Shown: positions 28,701 to 34,436 of the stretch, piece by piece | Layout: every line of letters begins with the position of its first letter | How positions within the stretch are numbered: the first letter of the stretch is position 1 | Source of the DNA: Conchocele bisecta | Lineage: Eukaryota; Mollusca; Bivalvia; Lucinida; Thyasiridae | Direction: 5' to 3' | DNA length: 64,000 bases | Assembly: GCA_029237695.1 (NCBI GenBank) | Contig: CM055265.1 | Location: forward strand, 81,772,447-81,836,446 | Notes under the pieces: model-generated | What the model was told of the DNA's origin: nothing | Database searches by the model: none | Seen by the model: only the letters and a program-made list of their open reading frames with translations | Made by a program: the position numbers and the translations under genes

Positions 28701-31700
28701 GAATATGAAAAGCTTAAATCTGAATGCACACTGACGTGTGTGTCATGTTAATATAAGAAATATATACGGTGGGATGATAGTTCAAGGCAACATATCTTGG
28801 AGACATTAGTATCATGGACCGTGACTGACGATCTGTCAAGTCGTGACAAATGCAATAATACAATCAAGAACATTTATACAGTAATTAATGATTGTGTTCC
28901 TTTGCTCAGTGAAGTTGATAGTCAAGTTCTCTACTCAAATATGTGTTTGACCCTTTCAACACTAGAGACCTCTCAGTACCGTAACCATGATGATAAGGCA
29001 GATGAGGAGGTCGCCTCGTCACTTATTTTGCCGATGTTTTTGTTGTTGCTAAGAATTAAACAAATCTCCGGGGAGGTGGCGGGCAGAATGTTCCCTGACC
29101 CCCATATTGGGACTTGGTTAGCCTCGTCTAGTTTTTACCTCTGGTTATGGCCCTGCAAAAAGTGTATCTATCCTGCTGAACCCACTTGTAATGAGGCGTC
29201 TCATTCAAGATCTGCACCACTTGAGGATATTTTTAGATTTTTTTGCAAAATGACCCCCTTTTCTGCATAATGGAAGTCTCAAACTTAACATGAAACAGTT
29301 CATTTCAGTTACTTAGGGGGTTACGTGTTAATCGTCATAGGTTGTAGCAGCATTGTCAATGAAAAAATAGCCGTATGGACAAACTTTTAAAAATCTAATA
29401 TCATATCCACAGGAATCTTCAAGATTTCAAATTCTTGGTGGATTAACTGTGCAGTTGGTCATAGACATGCACAGACGGACGGATGGATTGACGCATCCAC
29501 ACATGCACAACGTGTGATTACTGGCATTTAACTCATTTAATTTATGAAGTATCTCCCCTGTGTATCACAGTCTATTATAGTATACATATCAAGTAAAATA
29601 AAATACAAAGTCCTCGGATTTTGATGAAATACAATAGTGCAAGGGCGGATTCATGGGGGGCGGACCCGGCGCGCGCCCCCCCTAAAATTCGCCGAGTAAA
29701 GATTTTTTTACAAGTTACAAGGCACGTTTCTACGTTCGCGTTGTGAATTTATTGTTCATTGGGTTTTTTTTTCTCCAAAATGCGCCAGAACGCAGGAAAT
29801 GCGATGTAGATTTCAAAATATTTACCGGGGGGAATACCCCCGGACCCCCCTAGCGCGTTCGATAATATACGGTAGTCAAGTATTGCAAAATAGTTACGCC
29901 CCACCTAACCCGAACCTGATAGTGTGTATTGTGATAATATAAATAGAAAATTTACATTATGGAAAGCAAAAAAAGACTTCCTGACACATCATCAGGGCCG
30001 TTACCAGGAAGCGGATGTGATAAATAAGTTAGATCACGTTTTTGTATGAATAATATCGTCTAGCATTACAGGATCCGGTTACGGATAACAAAACATCTGA
30101 TCGAACATCAACATGATTAATGGAGGAAACTATTTTTAGTTGAAATTAACATGAAAATAAGACACACTACACTTATGTGTTATTTTCACTTTCACGACCA
30201 TGACTATTTGAAAAGCATAATAAAGGGGGTTTAATAAATGCTGTTTATATCTGAAGTAACCTAATGTTATATCTTAAGTAGCTAATATACATGAAGTGCC
30301 GTTTTTGCCTTTAATTTTAAACCTTTGACCCCTAATCGCGGCCTCTGATTGGTCAGTCTCAACAGCAAATTCAAGATGGCAGCGAATTTTAAAATCGAAG
30401 TGGCTGTCGGTGCAGGTGAATTTTGTTCATTTTTACAGTATATGCGACGTAACCAATGACACGGACATGTCCATTATGATTGCTGTGTAGTCTAACTCGA
30501 GCCAATATTGAAGCGCATCGTAAATAAATCCGAGATTTAATAAGATACAATACCGAATCTACCTAGCGTGGATGCCGCCATTTTGCTTTGAATCATGTCA
30601 CTGGATTTGTGACGCATGGCGAGGGAATGACGTCAAAACATGACGTCACGCCCGTTCAAGCAATTACGTTTAGTATGCGGTATAAATTAAATACATGATT
30701 AGTGCCGTAGAATATAAAATATATTCGGTTTCGCCTCGACAACTTTATAGGGGCTCGCTAAAGCTCGCCCCAATAAAGCTGTTTAAGGCTCAACATAATA
30801 TATTTTATATTTGACGGCACTAACCATGTATTTACTATATATACTGTAACGTCGTTTGACGTGGCTTTTACGTGACGTCTCATTTGCTCAAATGACCTGA
30901 ATAGTGGTGTTGTATACAATATAATATCTTAATGAATATGCAGATATTATGATCAAATAAAAAGCATTCAATTCATCATACAAATACCATTGTCATAGTA
31001 ACAAAATGTTAATTTGACCAAGAATTTCCCGAAGACAGGTTTTCTCGCGATGCGGCTCATATAGTACATACGTCTGTCTTTCTTGTGTAGTTTCTCTTGT
31101 TACATATATTAATATTTTATAAATGGTGAATATTGATACTTACTGATATGTTAACCCTTACACCGCTATCTTAATTTTTTGTCGTCTGCTGTTTATTTTC
31201 TATTTTCCATTTTAATCATCAAAAACATGCTTTGACAGCACTTTACAATAATTTACAACATGCTTTGACAGAACTTCATTCTGAAGTGCTGTCAAAACAT
31301 GTTTTTATTGAGAAATAAGGCAATATATAAAAGCAACAGCAGCCGGCATTTTACGGTCTCAGGGTTAAGGTAGTGTTTGGCTGAATGTTGAATGGAGGTT
31401 TAGTAATGGTGAAATCGTGCTTGATAAGACGCACATTATTGATAATCATTAAACATTTTAAATGAGGTAAACAAGCGAGATGTTATTGAAATTTTCAATC
31501 CTTGACTAAATAGGTTTGTGGCGCATACTGATGTGAATGTGCTGACAAAATGTTTTTTATCTTTTGTAGCATTTTAACCCTTACTACGCTGAATTAAATG
31601 TTGTCGTCTGCTGGAAATGTTTTATTTTCAATATTTCTCGACAAAAACCTGGTGGAGACGATTCTCATGTGCTGTCAAAACCAGTTTTTTGCTAAGAATT

Positions 31701-32595
31701 AAAGCAAAAATGAAAAACAGCAGACGGCAATTTTCGTCAACAGCGTAGGAAGGGTTAAAGGTCAAATGAATTTGCAAATCAATGATGCCATGAACTAATG
31801 GTAGGAAAATGATCTACATATATCTGGCAAATGTCCAAGTAAGCAGTTGTATAACATAAACCATCCACATTGAATGGTTGGTTGGTACACAGGGTTTTAT
31901 AGACTCATTTAAAATAGACATAGTCAGCTTACAAAAAAACTTAGCCCTTACAATGCTGAATTAAAATTTGTAGTCTGCTTTCTTTTCTTTTTTTCCATTT
32001 TGTCTCATCAAAAACATAGTTTGACAGCAGTTTAGAATCATTTCCAATGGAAATGATTCTAAAATGCTGTCAAACCATGTTTTTATTGAGAAAGAAGACA
32101 ACATATAAAACAACAGCAGACAGCAATTTTCGGTTCCCGCATTCTAAGGGTTAAGGAATTATGTCATAGACAGATTCACTTCGCTTCAATGATAATTGCT
32201 TCATAAGAATGATGTGATGTATGAATATAACATATGTGAATATTGTCTTGTTACTGTATACTATATGGTACATTGAGTTGCCATCTCCACCATCTTTGTA
32301 TGTACAAACCATCGTACAGTTTCACCACTTTGTGCGTTTGACACATACAGCAAATAATATAACAGTATGACAACTGCATTCTATAAATTATTATGCCAGT
32401 AAACTACACAAAAGACGAGATATCTGAGCATTTCTGCTATCAATCTCAAAATAAATAAATTTCAATATGTAAACATTTCAAATTGATGCAGTTTATTGTT
32501 AGTGTACACGTTACCCATAGGTAAAGCTATATCTACTCGCACAGTAAACGAGTAGACACCAGTGACTATCCACTCAAATAACTGCTCACATGTCA
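4064..32595 (-). CDS. Unrecognised protein, last eight exons, phase-consistent
   Basis: In order of transcription the exons are 32515-32595, 32255-32327, 20740-20886, 16200-16243, 11895-12014, 8464-8648, 7698-7811 and 4064-4141. Exon ends require phases 1,2,2,1,1,0,0 and every neighbour supplies the complement. The total of 842 nt gives a partial codon, 279 residues and a TAG stop. The product is soluble in character and beta-rich, with no signal peptide or clear membrane span in the visible part. Notable stretches are RWWRWQLNVPYSI (38-50), CEPGGPVTTI (80-89), GTWIHMQDDNMPPFYDAV (137-154) and RPHAIELYVDKYGELVQ (238-254). I do not recognise a family. The four 3' exons are strong. The four 5' ones rest largely on phase and splice sites. 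Upstream exons are missing. Confidence 0.72.
4207..4410. mobile_element. MITE beside the minus-strand stop exon
   Basis: Inverted arms include ACAATATTTTTCATAAATAT and AGTCAAAAGTTGAC on the left and GTCAACTTTTGACG and TGAAAATATTGTAAA on the right, about 200 bp in total. Confidence 0.78.
4430..4800. mobile_element. CTGGAGAAATGGGG element, partial, plus short repeats
   Basis: Contains GATGACTGGAGAAATGGGGG and AGATCAGACTGCGGAGGCAC, typical of a TIR family also at 11645, 23722, 43028 and 48320. Its right end is replaced by two copies of GAACTATTGACCGGGCACG near 4680-4730. Confidence 0.65.
4974..5879. mobile_element. TIR element D with nested MITE B
   Basis: Terminal inverted repeats GGTACATGCCCACTCAGTAG and CTACAGAGTGGGCATGTACC bound a ~500 bp body. 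The body is interrupted by MITE B at about 5010-5412. Aligning with the second copy (34437-35480) shows where the insertion lies. Confidence 0.85.
5010..5412. mobile_element. MITE B inside element D
   Basis: Long inverted ends: TAGCCGATTTCACCAAAATT at the left, AATTTTGGTGAAATCGGCTA at the right. The middle holds palindromic TTATACTGAATTTATTACAT arms around a short loop. One segment (about 5020-5130) is repeated directly at 5145-5245. Confidence 0.87.
5877..6780. mobile_element. piggyBac-like TIR element C, long form
   Basis: Starts TTAACCCTTTCAACACCACA and ends TTGGTGTTGAAAGGGTTAA, with TTAA at both ends. An inner palindrome (GCTCGTAACGAGC) follows the left end. The remaining ~700 bp (6060-6760) has no gene or tandem repeat that I can see. 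Confidence 0.85.
7128..7407. mobile_element. Element P, palindrome arm deleted
   Basis: Same ends as at 3519, but the sequence jumps from ACTGGACGAAGGCCTCG to TATAATTCCAGCATTTGG, removing most of the second arm. Its right end runs into a MITE G with a G-run. Confidence 0.85.
7437..7677. mobile_element. MITE G
   Basis: GTTTCACTAAACTTCATTCA at the left and AGTTTATTGAAACGGGCCCC at the right around the palindrome CATAGGCTGCATATGCAGCC. Only 20 bp from minus-strand exon 7. Confidence 0.86.
7698..7811 (-). CDS. Unknown minus-strand gene, exon 7
   Basis: The 38-codon exon lies between acceptor ttggccag and donor gtatgg. It encodes ILIDWKNDRMRQTLTPIKSH followed by TRPHAIELYVDKYGELVQ. Coding-like codon use and higher GC than flanking DNA support a real exon. 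It lies next to a MITE ending at about 7676. Confidence 0.83.
8464..8648 (-). CDS. Unknown minus-strand gene, exon 6
   Basis: The largest exon of this gene: it completes Gly then reads TSELEKQYLLTSTPQLQFEV and on to FKLGVEFQFEPQDHLFK. Acceptor tactgaccag, donor gtaccg. It is clearly GC-richer than its surroundings, with many third-position C or G. Alternating hydrophobic residues suggest beta strands. Confidence 0.88.
8780..10040. repeat. 21-bp minisatellite with higher-order units
   Basis: The unit resembles CATGACTAAACATGGACAAAT. In 8840-9440 variants alternate in a fixed order (CATAGACATAC, AAACGTGGATAAAT, ACATGGACAAAT) giving higher-order blocks of 63-84 bp. From 9440 on, the unit shifts to CAGGGACAAAC. 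A 21-bp period without stops keeps several frames open on both strands; I regard those frames as by-products. The 3' flank ends TGTGCCGACAGGCCACATTTCTAGTTT at 10143, written here as TGTGCCGACAGGCC and CACATTTCTAGTTT, the terminus of H3 elements. Confidence 0.95.
10303..11508 (+). mobile_element. HINE/pearl-like element H2, 174-bp tandem units
   Basis: Starts TTATACCCCCCGCAACGAGT with a G-run arm, then GTCCGTCC repeats. About five units follow, with CTATTTCCTTCATCTAAAAT, CAAATCCACGACCGTCCAAC and CCCAAGGTCAAGGTCA. The end is GGTATTCCGTAAGCCTCTCT then CTAGTTT. A 56-bp fold-back is inserted at 11195. Confidence 0.83.
11195..11250. mobile_element. 56-bp fold-back element with TA target
   Basis: Arms of 26 bp beginning CCGTATAACCTCGAATTAAC around a CTCC loop, with one mismatch. 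TA flanks both sides, and the interrupted tandem unit (CACATAC then TAGTCTCTTTAC) can be recovered from its neighbours. Confidence 0.9.
11645..11858. mobile_element. CTGGAGAAATGGGG TIR element
   Basis: Left end GGCCGTGACCGGAGAAACGG, right end CCCTATTTCTCCAGTC. The inner GATCAGGATCTGCTCTGTTT arm is shared with the other copies. Confidence 0.8.
11895..12014 (-). CDS. Unknown minus-strand gene, exon 5
   Basis: The exon encodes TERNHYTKTPTMVEEVRKQF then QGTWIHMQDDNMPPFYDAV, with two nt completing the previous codon and G left over. Acceptor aattattacag, donor gtacga. The G joins GC of the next exon to make Gly. The nested transposon stack starts within 60 bp of the acceptor. Confidence 0.86.
12072..12150. 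mobile_element. MITE B, left part of an interrupted copy
   Basis: ATAGCCGATTTCATCAAAAT to GAGGGAGTAATCATTATTTT, then element H5 begins. The matching right part is at 15189-15405. Confidence 0.85.
12151..13161 (+). mobile_element. HINE/pearl-like element H5, first copy
   Basis: Opens TTAGCCAGGTTTTTTGAAAA, then CCAGGCTATTGGATTGGCGA and a GGGCGGGC run. Tandem units contain CCACCTAGGACCACCAAACT; a second hairpin is CACCCGCTTGCGGAAAGCGC. Ends GGAAAAAACCTGGCCTTCGT then GGCTTTGCCTCGTTTCTTGT. GCCAGGTTTTTT and AAAAAACCTGGC are inverted subterminal repeats. Confidence 0.83.
13172..15188. mobile_element. TA-flanked TIR element containing a second H5
   Basis: CAGTGAAACACGATGGCTCT at the left and GAGCCATCGCGATTTCACTG at the right, with TA outside both. 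The body has several GCGATGGCTCGAAATGC repeats. CAGTG ends and TA target suggest a Tc1/mariner or pogo relative. No transposase frame is evident. Confidence 0.83.
13553..14541 (+). mobile_element. H5, second copy, nested
   Basis: TTTTTAGCCAGGTTTTTTTT to CTTTGCCTCGTTTCTTGT, with three CCACCTAGGACCACCAAACT units. Very similar to the 12151 copy, so the two are young. Confidence 0.84.
15189..15405. mobile_element. MITE B, right part of an interrupted copy
   Basis: Carries the central palindrome (AAATTTATTACATTATCACA type) and the right end GGTGAAATGGGCTAC. The missing left part is at 12072-12150. Confidence 0.85.
15533..15584. repeat. Strong hairpin
   Basis: AATATGTTGTCAGAAACG and its complement around AGGCTTTGCC. 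Confidence 0.8.
15858..16074. mobile_element. MITE family A
   Basis: Bounded by TTAACCCTTAGAATGCGGGA and CATTGTACGGGTTAA, with a central hairpin (CAGCACTTTAGAATCATTTC). TTAA at both ends with CCC-type termini is the piggyBac pattern. Confidence 0.82.
16200..16243 (-). CDS. Unknown minus-strand gene, exon 4 (44 nt)
   Basis: A short exon reading VNFIFIGNWYRRKL between acceptor tattatttacacag and donor gtagat. It has exactly the phases needed between exons 3 and 5. Its size makes a chance match possible. Confidence 0.6.
16300..17030. other. Intron sequence, no gene seen
   Basis: AT-rich DNA with a single ACGGTTCAAATGAGTGGTCA end at 16585 and no tandem repeat. Confidence 0.6.
17031..18180 (+). 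mobile_element. HINE/pearl-like element H1
   Basis: 5' hairpin TTAGCTCACCTGAGCGAAGC and TCATGTGAGCTATTG, CGTCGTC run, then repeated blocks with ATCCAAGATGGCCGCC and CCCCGGGGTCAAAAATGGGC. The 3' end has GTCAGGTGAGCGA, a GGACCATCATGGCCC hairpin and TCTTGTTT. It lies in an intron of the minus-strand gene. Confidence 0.87.
18350..18914 (+). mobile_element. HINE/pearl-like element H6, diverged
   Basis: TTGTCGTGCCAGCTTTAGCA, CCACTTTTTCCGTGTCATGG, two to three units with TGTACAAGTTTCTTCATCAT and CATTAACATGACCTTGACC. Ends GACACCGCTTCCGTGGCGGA then ATTCTTG. Confidence 0.8.
18983..19217. mobile_element. MITE family A
   Basis: From TTAACCCTTAGATTGCAGGA to TGTACGGGTTAA. The central palindrome around GCAGCACTTTAGAATCATTT is nearly perfect. 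Confidence 0.84.
19277..19583. mobile_element. MITE B, intact
   Basis: TAGCCTATTTCATCAACATT to the matching right end AATGTTGATGAAATAGGCTA, with the central TTATTACATTATCACAGCCA palindrome. It is the best reference copy for the nested stack at 12-15 kb. Confidence 0.9.
19686..19929. mobile_element. MITE family A, two-hairpin form
   Basis: Runs from AACCCTCACACCGCTATC to GTAGCGGTCTAAGGGTTAA. It carries an extra half-hairpin (CAGCACTTTAGAATAATTTA) before the main one. Confidence 0.84.
20338..20590 (+). mobile_element. SINE-like repeat, 5' part
   Basis: GCGATGGGTAATTTAACGAT and CGGGGTTCATCCTAACCGGA, then CACCAGGTCAGGTTATTC. The 3' tail is replaced by an element C fragment. Confidence 0.72.
20590..20720. 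mobile_element. Element C fragment
   Basis: GAGACGGCTCGTTACGAGCC and GGGCTGTAGTGTTGAAATTG resemble the right half of element C. The outer left end is missing; it abuts a SINE fragment. Confidence 0.65.
20740..20886 (-). CDS. Unknown minus-strand gene, exon 3
   Basis: The 48-codon open stretch ends at a strong donor, gtaagt. It reads KKVCYVFNIIYNSRVLAEVI and on to CEPGGPVTTILCVVWIHVDI. The acceptor (aatcaatgag) is weak, so the 5' boundary is uncertain. It lies in a stretch free of recognisable repeats. Confidence 0.55.
20900..21560. other. Unique intron sequence
   Basis: Lies upstream of minus-strand exon 3. I see no repeat or further exon. Confidence 0.55.
21562..21600 (+). ncRNA. Degenerate hammerhead-like motif
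   Basis: TTGATAATGGCCTTGTGCCG AAACGTCGG has the layout of CTGATGA, a GGC/GCC stem and GAAAC. CTGATGA carries changes in core bases, so it is unlikely to cleave. Penelope-like retroelements carry such motifs. Confidence 0.2.
21860..21930. repeat. Palindromic end ACTCATTTGAACCGTCTC
   Basis: TTCATTTGAACCGTCTCAAC and GAGACGGTTCAAATGAGT are inverted. The same palindrome is at 59060-59108, and single ends at 16583, 36316 and 42988. Confidence 0.75.
22163..23697. mobile_element. TIR element with 185-bp satellite
   Basis: CTGTCTGTTTCACGAAAGCT at the left and AGGTTTCATGAAACAGACAG at the right, TA outside both. The interior has a GGGCGGGC tract (22550-22592) and four ~185-bp units with TTTGTGTACACAACTCCTCC and TATTGAAGATGTGCACCTTG (22605-23345). 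A 230-bp relative lacking the satellite is at 37222-37452. Confidence 0.86.
23722..23932. mobile_element. CTGGAGAAATGGGG TIR element
   Basis: GGCTGTGACTGAGAGATGGG to GCCCCATTTCTCCAGTCACT with the usual interior. Confidence 0.8.
24010..24560. repeat. Tandem repeat of ~130-bp units with a terminal hairpin
   Basis: Three units contain GAGATAATCCATGACC, TTCACTTTGCACATCTACAC and GTTAAAAAGTTTTACTTCTT. The block ends with ATACCCATTTTTTGTTAAAA then AGTGGGTATAATT, a hairpin like those of the GTCC family. Confidence 0.78.
24862..25216. mobile_element. Element P, intact
   Basis: Almost identical to the 3519 copy, including the palindrome and the ACGGTTACGGAAAGTAGTTC body, so recently copied. Confidence 0.88.
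25470..25595. mobile_element. Fold-back element with ~50 bp arms
   Basis: GTTCGACCATGTCCGGCCGT and AAACATTTGCCGTGGC pair with GCCACGGCAAACGTTTACC and GGCTGGACATTGTCGAAC. Confidence 0.8.
25684..26747 (+). mobile_element. HINE/pearl-like element H6, 176-bp tandem units
   Basis: TTGTCGCGCCTGCTTTAGCA, a long GTC run (25735-25800), then five 176-bp units with TTCACAATATCTCTTTAACC and GAAGGTCAAGGTCATTTATT. Ends GACACCGCTTCCGTGGCGGA then ATTCTTGTT. The units are nearly identical and produce overlapping frames repeating PDIDNISHQCLSRDDAS; these are not genes. Confidence 0.88.
26879..27522 (+). mobile_element. H2 element, second copy
   Basis: TTATACCCCTGCAACGAGTT, CCGTCCGTGTGTCCGTCC, three units with CCCAAGGTCAAGGTCAAATA, and the end GGTATTCCGTACGCCTCGCT. 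Confidence 0.83.
28456..28950 (+). other. Unique DNA with weakly gene-like frames
   Basis: Two open stretches begin MCNNNKAMDVTMSHLCTCTV (28459) and METLVSWTVTDDLSSRDKCN (28797). The composition is less repetitive than the surroundings, but there are no convincing splice sites or known motifs. The second frame runs on into a repeat. Confidence 0.2.
28945..29335. mobile_element. Element C-like fragment
   Basis: GACCCTTTCAACACTAGAGA starts like element C, followed by GATGAGGAGGTCGCCTCGTC in place of the usual palindrome and a right part with CAGTTACTTAGGGGGTTACG. The middle is unfamiliar. Confidence 0.55.
29640..29880. repeat. G/C-rich dispersed repeat
   Basis: AAGGGCGGATTCATGGGGGG and GGGGGAATACCCCCGGACCC flank an AT-rich middle. 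Repeats starting with GGGCGGATCCAGG-like sequence are common in animal genomes; I cannot assign a class. Confidence 0.5.
29880..30224. other. Unassigned DNA
   Basis: Within the 27712-31062 composite. AT-rich, no open frame of interest. Confidence 0.5.
30225..30660 (+). repeat. Dispersed repeat Y, with CRE-like ends
   Basis: ATGCTGTTTATATCTGAAGT, CAAATTCAAGATGGCAGCGA, TACCGAATCTACCTAGCGTG and GGGAATGACGTCAAAACATG. The same ~430 bp recur inverted at 44490-44915. Confidence 0.8.
31151..31370. mobile_element. MITE family A
   Basis: TTAACCCTTACACCGCTATC at the left and CTCAGGGTTAA at the right, with the main hairpin shortened by deletion (GAACTTCATTCTGAAGTGCT). Confidence 0.83.
31573..31758. mobile_element. 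MITE family A, diverged
   Basis: TTAACCCTTACTACGCTGAA to GTAGGAAGGGTTAA, with GTCGTCTGCTG and CAGCAGACGGCAA as internal arms and a reduced hairpin. Confidence 0.8.
31942..32157. mobile_element. MITE family A
   Basis: Left end TTAGCCCTTACAATGCTGAA, right end CATTCTAAGGGTTAA, with the typical CAGCAG(T)TTTAGAATCATT hairpin. Confidence 0.83.
32255..32327 (-). CDS. Unknown minus-strand gene, exon 2
   Basis: It reads VKLYDGLYIQRWWRWQLNVP then YSI with CA left over. Donor gtaaca is fair. The acceptor acgcacaaag is atypical because it lacks a pyrimidine run beside the AG. Phases fit both neighbours, and the intron to exon 1 would be only 187 nt. Confidence 0.5.
32515..32595 (-). CDS. Unknown minus-strand gene, exon 1 of those visible
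   Basis: It reads TCEQLFEWIVTGVYSFTVRV then DIALPM, bounded by acceptor caaatccag and donor gtaacg. It begins with two nt of a split codon, so at least one more exon lies upstream (above 32595). I did not find it. Confidence 0.58.
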
Positions 32596-32705
32596 CTGGA
32601 TTTGATACAGTATGTATGGTAATACAGGTATATATCAACAGCACTGTCTGTATTTATCCTACTATACTGTTACACGTCCATTACTGGATTCTCGAAGAAA
32701 AAAAT

Positions 32706-32940
32706 TAACCCTTAGACCGCCATCTTAATTTGTTTGTCGTCTGCTTTCTATTTTCCATTTTTATCATCAAAAACATGCAGCATTTTAGAATAATTTACAA
32801 CATGCTTTGACAGCACTTCAGAATCATTTCCATTGGAAATGATTCTGAAGTGCTGTCAAAACATATTTTTATTGAGAAATAAGGCAAGATATAAAAGCAA
32901 CAGCAGACAACAATTGTTGTGAGTAGTGGTCTAAGGGTTG
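32706..32940. mobile_element. MITE family A, two-hairpin form
   Basis: TTAACCCTTAGACCGCCATC to GTGGTCTAAGGGTTG. It is followed after about 65 bp by another copy in the opposite orientation. Confidence 0.84.
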
Positions 32941-33004
32941 ACAACGGGTCGACAAACTCTTCGAAAGTCATATTTTGTATTTAAGTTTGATGAAAACAAC
33001 CCAT

Positions 33005-33240
33005 AGGGCGTGGACAACAATTGTCGTCTGCTGTTACTTTTATATCCTTATTTCTCAATAAAAACATGGTTTGACAGCACTTCAGAATCATTTCCAACGG
33101 AAATGATTCTGAAGTGCTGTCAAAGCATGTTGTGAATTATTCTAATGTGCTGTTAAAGCATGTTTTTGATGATAAAAATGAAAAATAGAAAATAAATGGC
33201 AGACAACAAAAAAATTAAGATAGCGGTCTAAGGGTTAACG
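33005..33240. mobile_element. MITE family A, inverted relative to its neighbour
   Basis: Begins with ggacaacaattgtcgtctgc lacking the outer terminus and ends TAGCGGTCTAAGGGTTAA. The order of the one- and two-arm halves is reversed against the copy at 32706. Confidence 0.82.
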
Positions 33241-33453
33241 TCTTTTCAACATATTGCACCAAATTGTATTTATGTCTCTGTCACATTATTTGTGGTAATT
33301 GTGTCAAAACCAACACGTTAAGAGGAAAACTGACTGATGGCTTTTACACACTAAGATGGCCGATATAGCAACTTCATGCTCCGTATAATATACAGTAACA
33401 AGCTAATGTTCACATATATGTTATACATATATCCAATCACATTTAGGAACTAA

Positions 33454-34343
33454 TTATACCCCCACAAAGTTTGAGCGGGTATATAGGAATCAGCTTGTCG
33501 GTCTGTCGGTCTGTCGGTCTGTTGGAAATTCCCTTCCGCTCTATATCTTCTACACCCATGCATGGATTATCAAATGGCTTGGCACAAATGTTTCTCATGA
33601 TGAGACGGTGTGTCGTGATCAATAACCACGCACCTACGTCCAAGGTCAAGGTCACAGTTGAAGGTCAAAGGTCAAACCTATTGAAATTCCCTTCCGCTCT
33701 ATATCTTCTACACCGATGCATGGATTATCAAATGGCTTGGCACAAATGTTTCTCATGATGAGAAGGTGTGTCGCGATCAATAACCACGCACCTATGTCCA
33801 AGGTGAAGGTCACAGTTGAAGGTCAAAGGTCAAACCTATTGAAATTCCCTTCCGCTCTATATCTTCTACACCGATGCATGGATTATCAAATGGCTTGGCA
33901 CAAATGTTTCTCATGATGAGAAGGTGTGTCACGATCAATAACCACGCACCTACGTCCAAGGTCAAGGTCACAGTTGAAGGTCAAAGGTCAAACCTATCGA
34001 AATTCCCTTCCGCACTATATCTTCTACACCGATGCATGGATTATCAAATGGCTTGGCACAAATGTTTCTCATGATGAGAAGGTGCGTCGCGTTCAATAAC
34101 CACGCACCTACGTCCAAGGTCAAGATCACAGTTGAAGGTCAAAGGTCAAACCTATTGAAATTCCCTTCCGCTCTATATCTTCTACACCGATGCATGGATT
34201 ATCACACTATGCCCAGGGTCAAGGTCACAGACTTGATGCGTTTGAAACCTTAACGCTCGGCTAAATGGCTTATAATCAAAAATGCCTCGTTTTCTTTGGC
34301 TGCCAGTGGGGGTATTCGTGTGCCGACAGGCCACATTTCTAGT
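33454..34343 (+). mobile_element. HINE/pearl-like element H3, 158-bp tandem units
   Basis: TTATACCCCCACAAAGTTTG, a CGGTCTGT run, then four to five 158-bp units with CCAAGGTCAAGGTCACAGTT and GAAGGTCAAAGGTCAAACC. Ends GTGCCGACAGGCCACATTTC then TAGTT. The frame repeating MHGLSNGLAQMFLMM comes from the units and is not a gene. Confidence 0.88.
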
Positions 34344-34436
34344 TATTTTTTAATCAAACGATGATCAGGTGACCCATGAGTCCTTAAAGAGTTTATAATA
34401 TTCATATTAATAAGTGAAGGGGCCAGTGGAAGAATG

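Larger units (their letters stand above)
27712..31062. mobile_element. 3.35 kb segment bounded by inverted ATATGAGCCGC ends
   Basis: CATATGAGCCGCTTCGCGAG then AAAACCTGTCTTCGGGA at the left, and TCCCGAAGACAGGTTTTCTC then GCGATGCGGCTCATAT at the right, about 35 bp. Inside lie ~1.1 kb of unique DNA (27760-28940), an element C fragment, a G-rich repeat and repeat Y. It could be one old transposon or two chance copies of an end. Confidence 0.55.

Noticed and set aside
30374..30416. ATGGCAGCGAATTTTAAAAT opening a small exon before gtgaat
   Set aside because: The same segment recurs inverted at 44760 within repeat Y, where the frame is not kept.
33471..34253. Frames repeating MHGLSNGLAQMFLMM
   Set aside because: Generated by the 158-bp unit of H3 and repeated at 53972-54509 in a second element; a repeat product, not a gene family.
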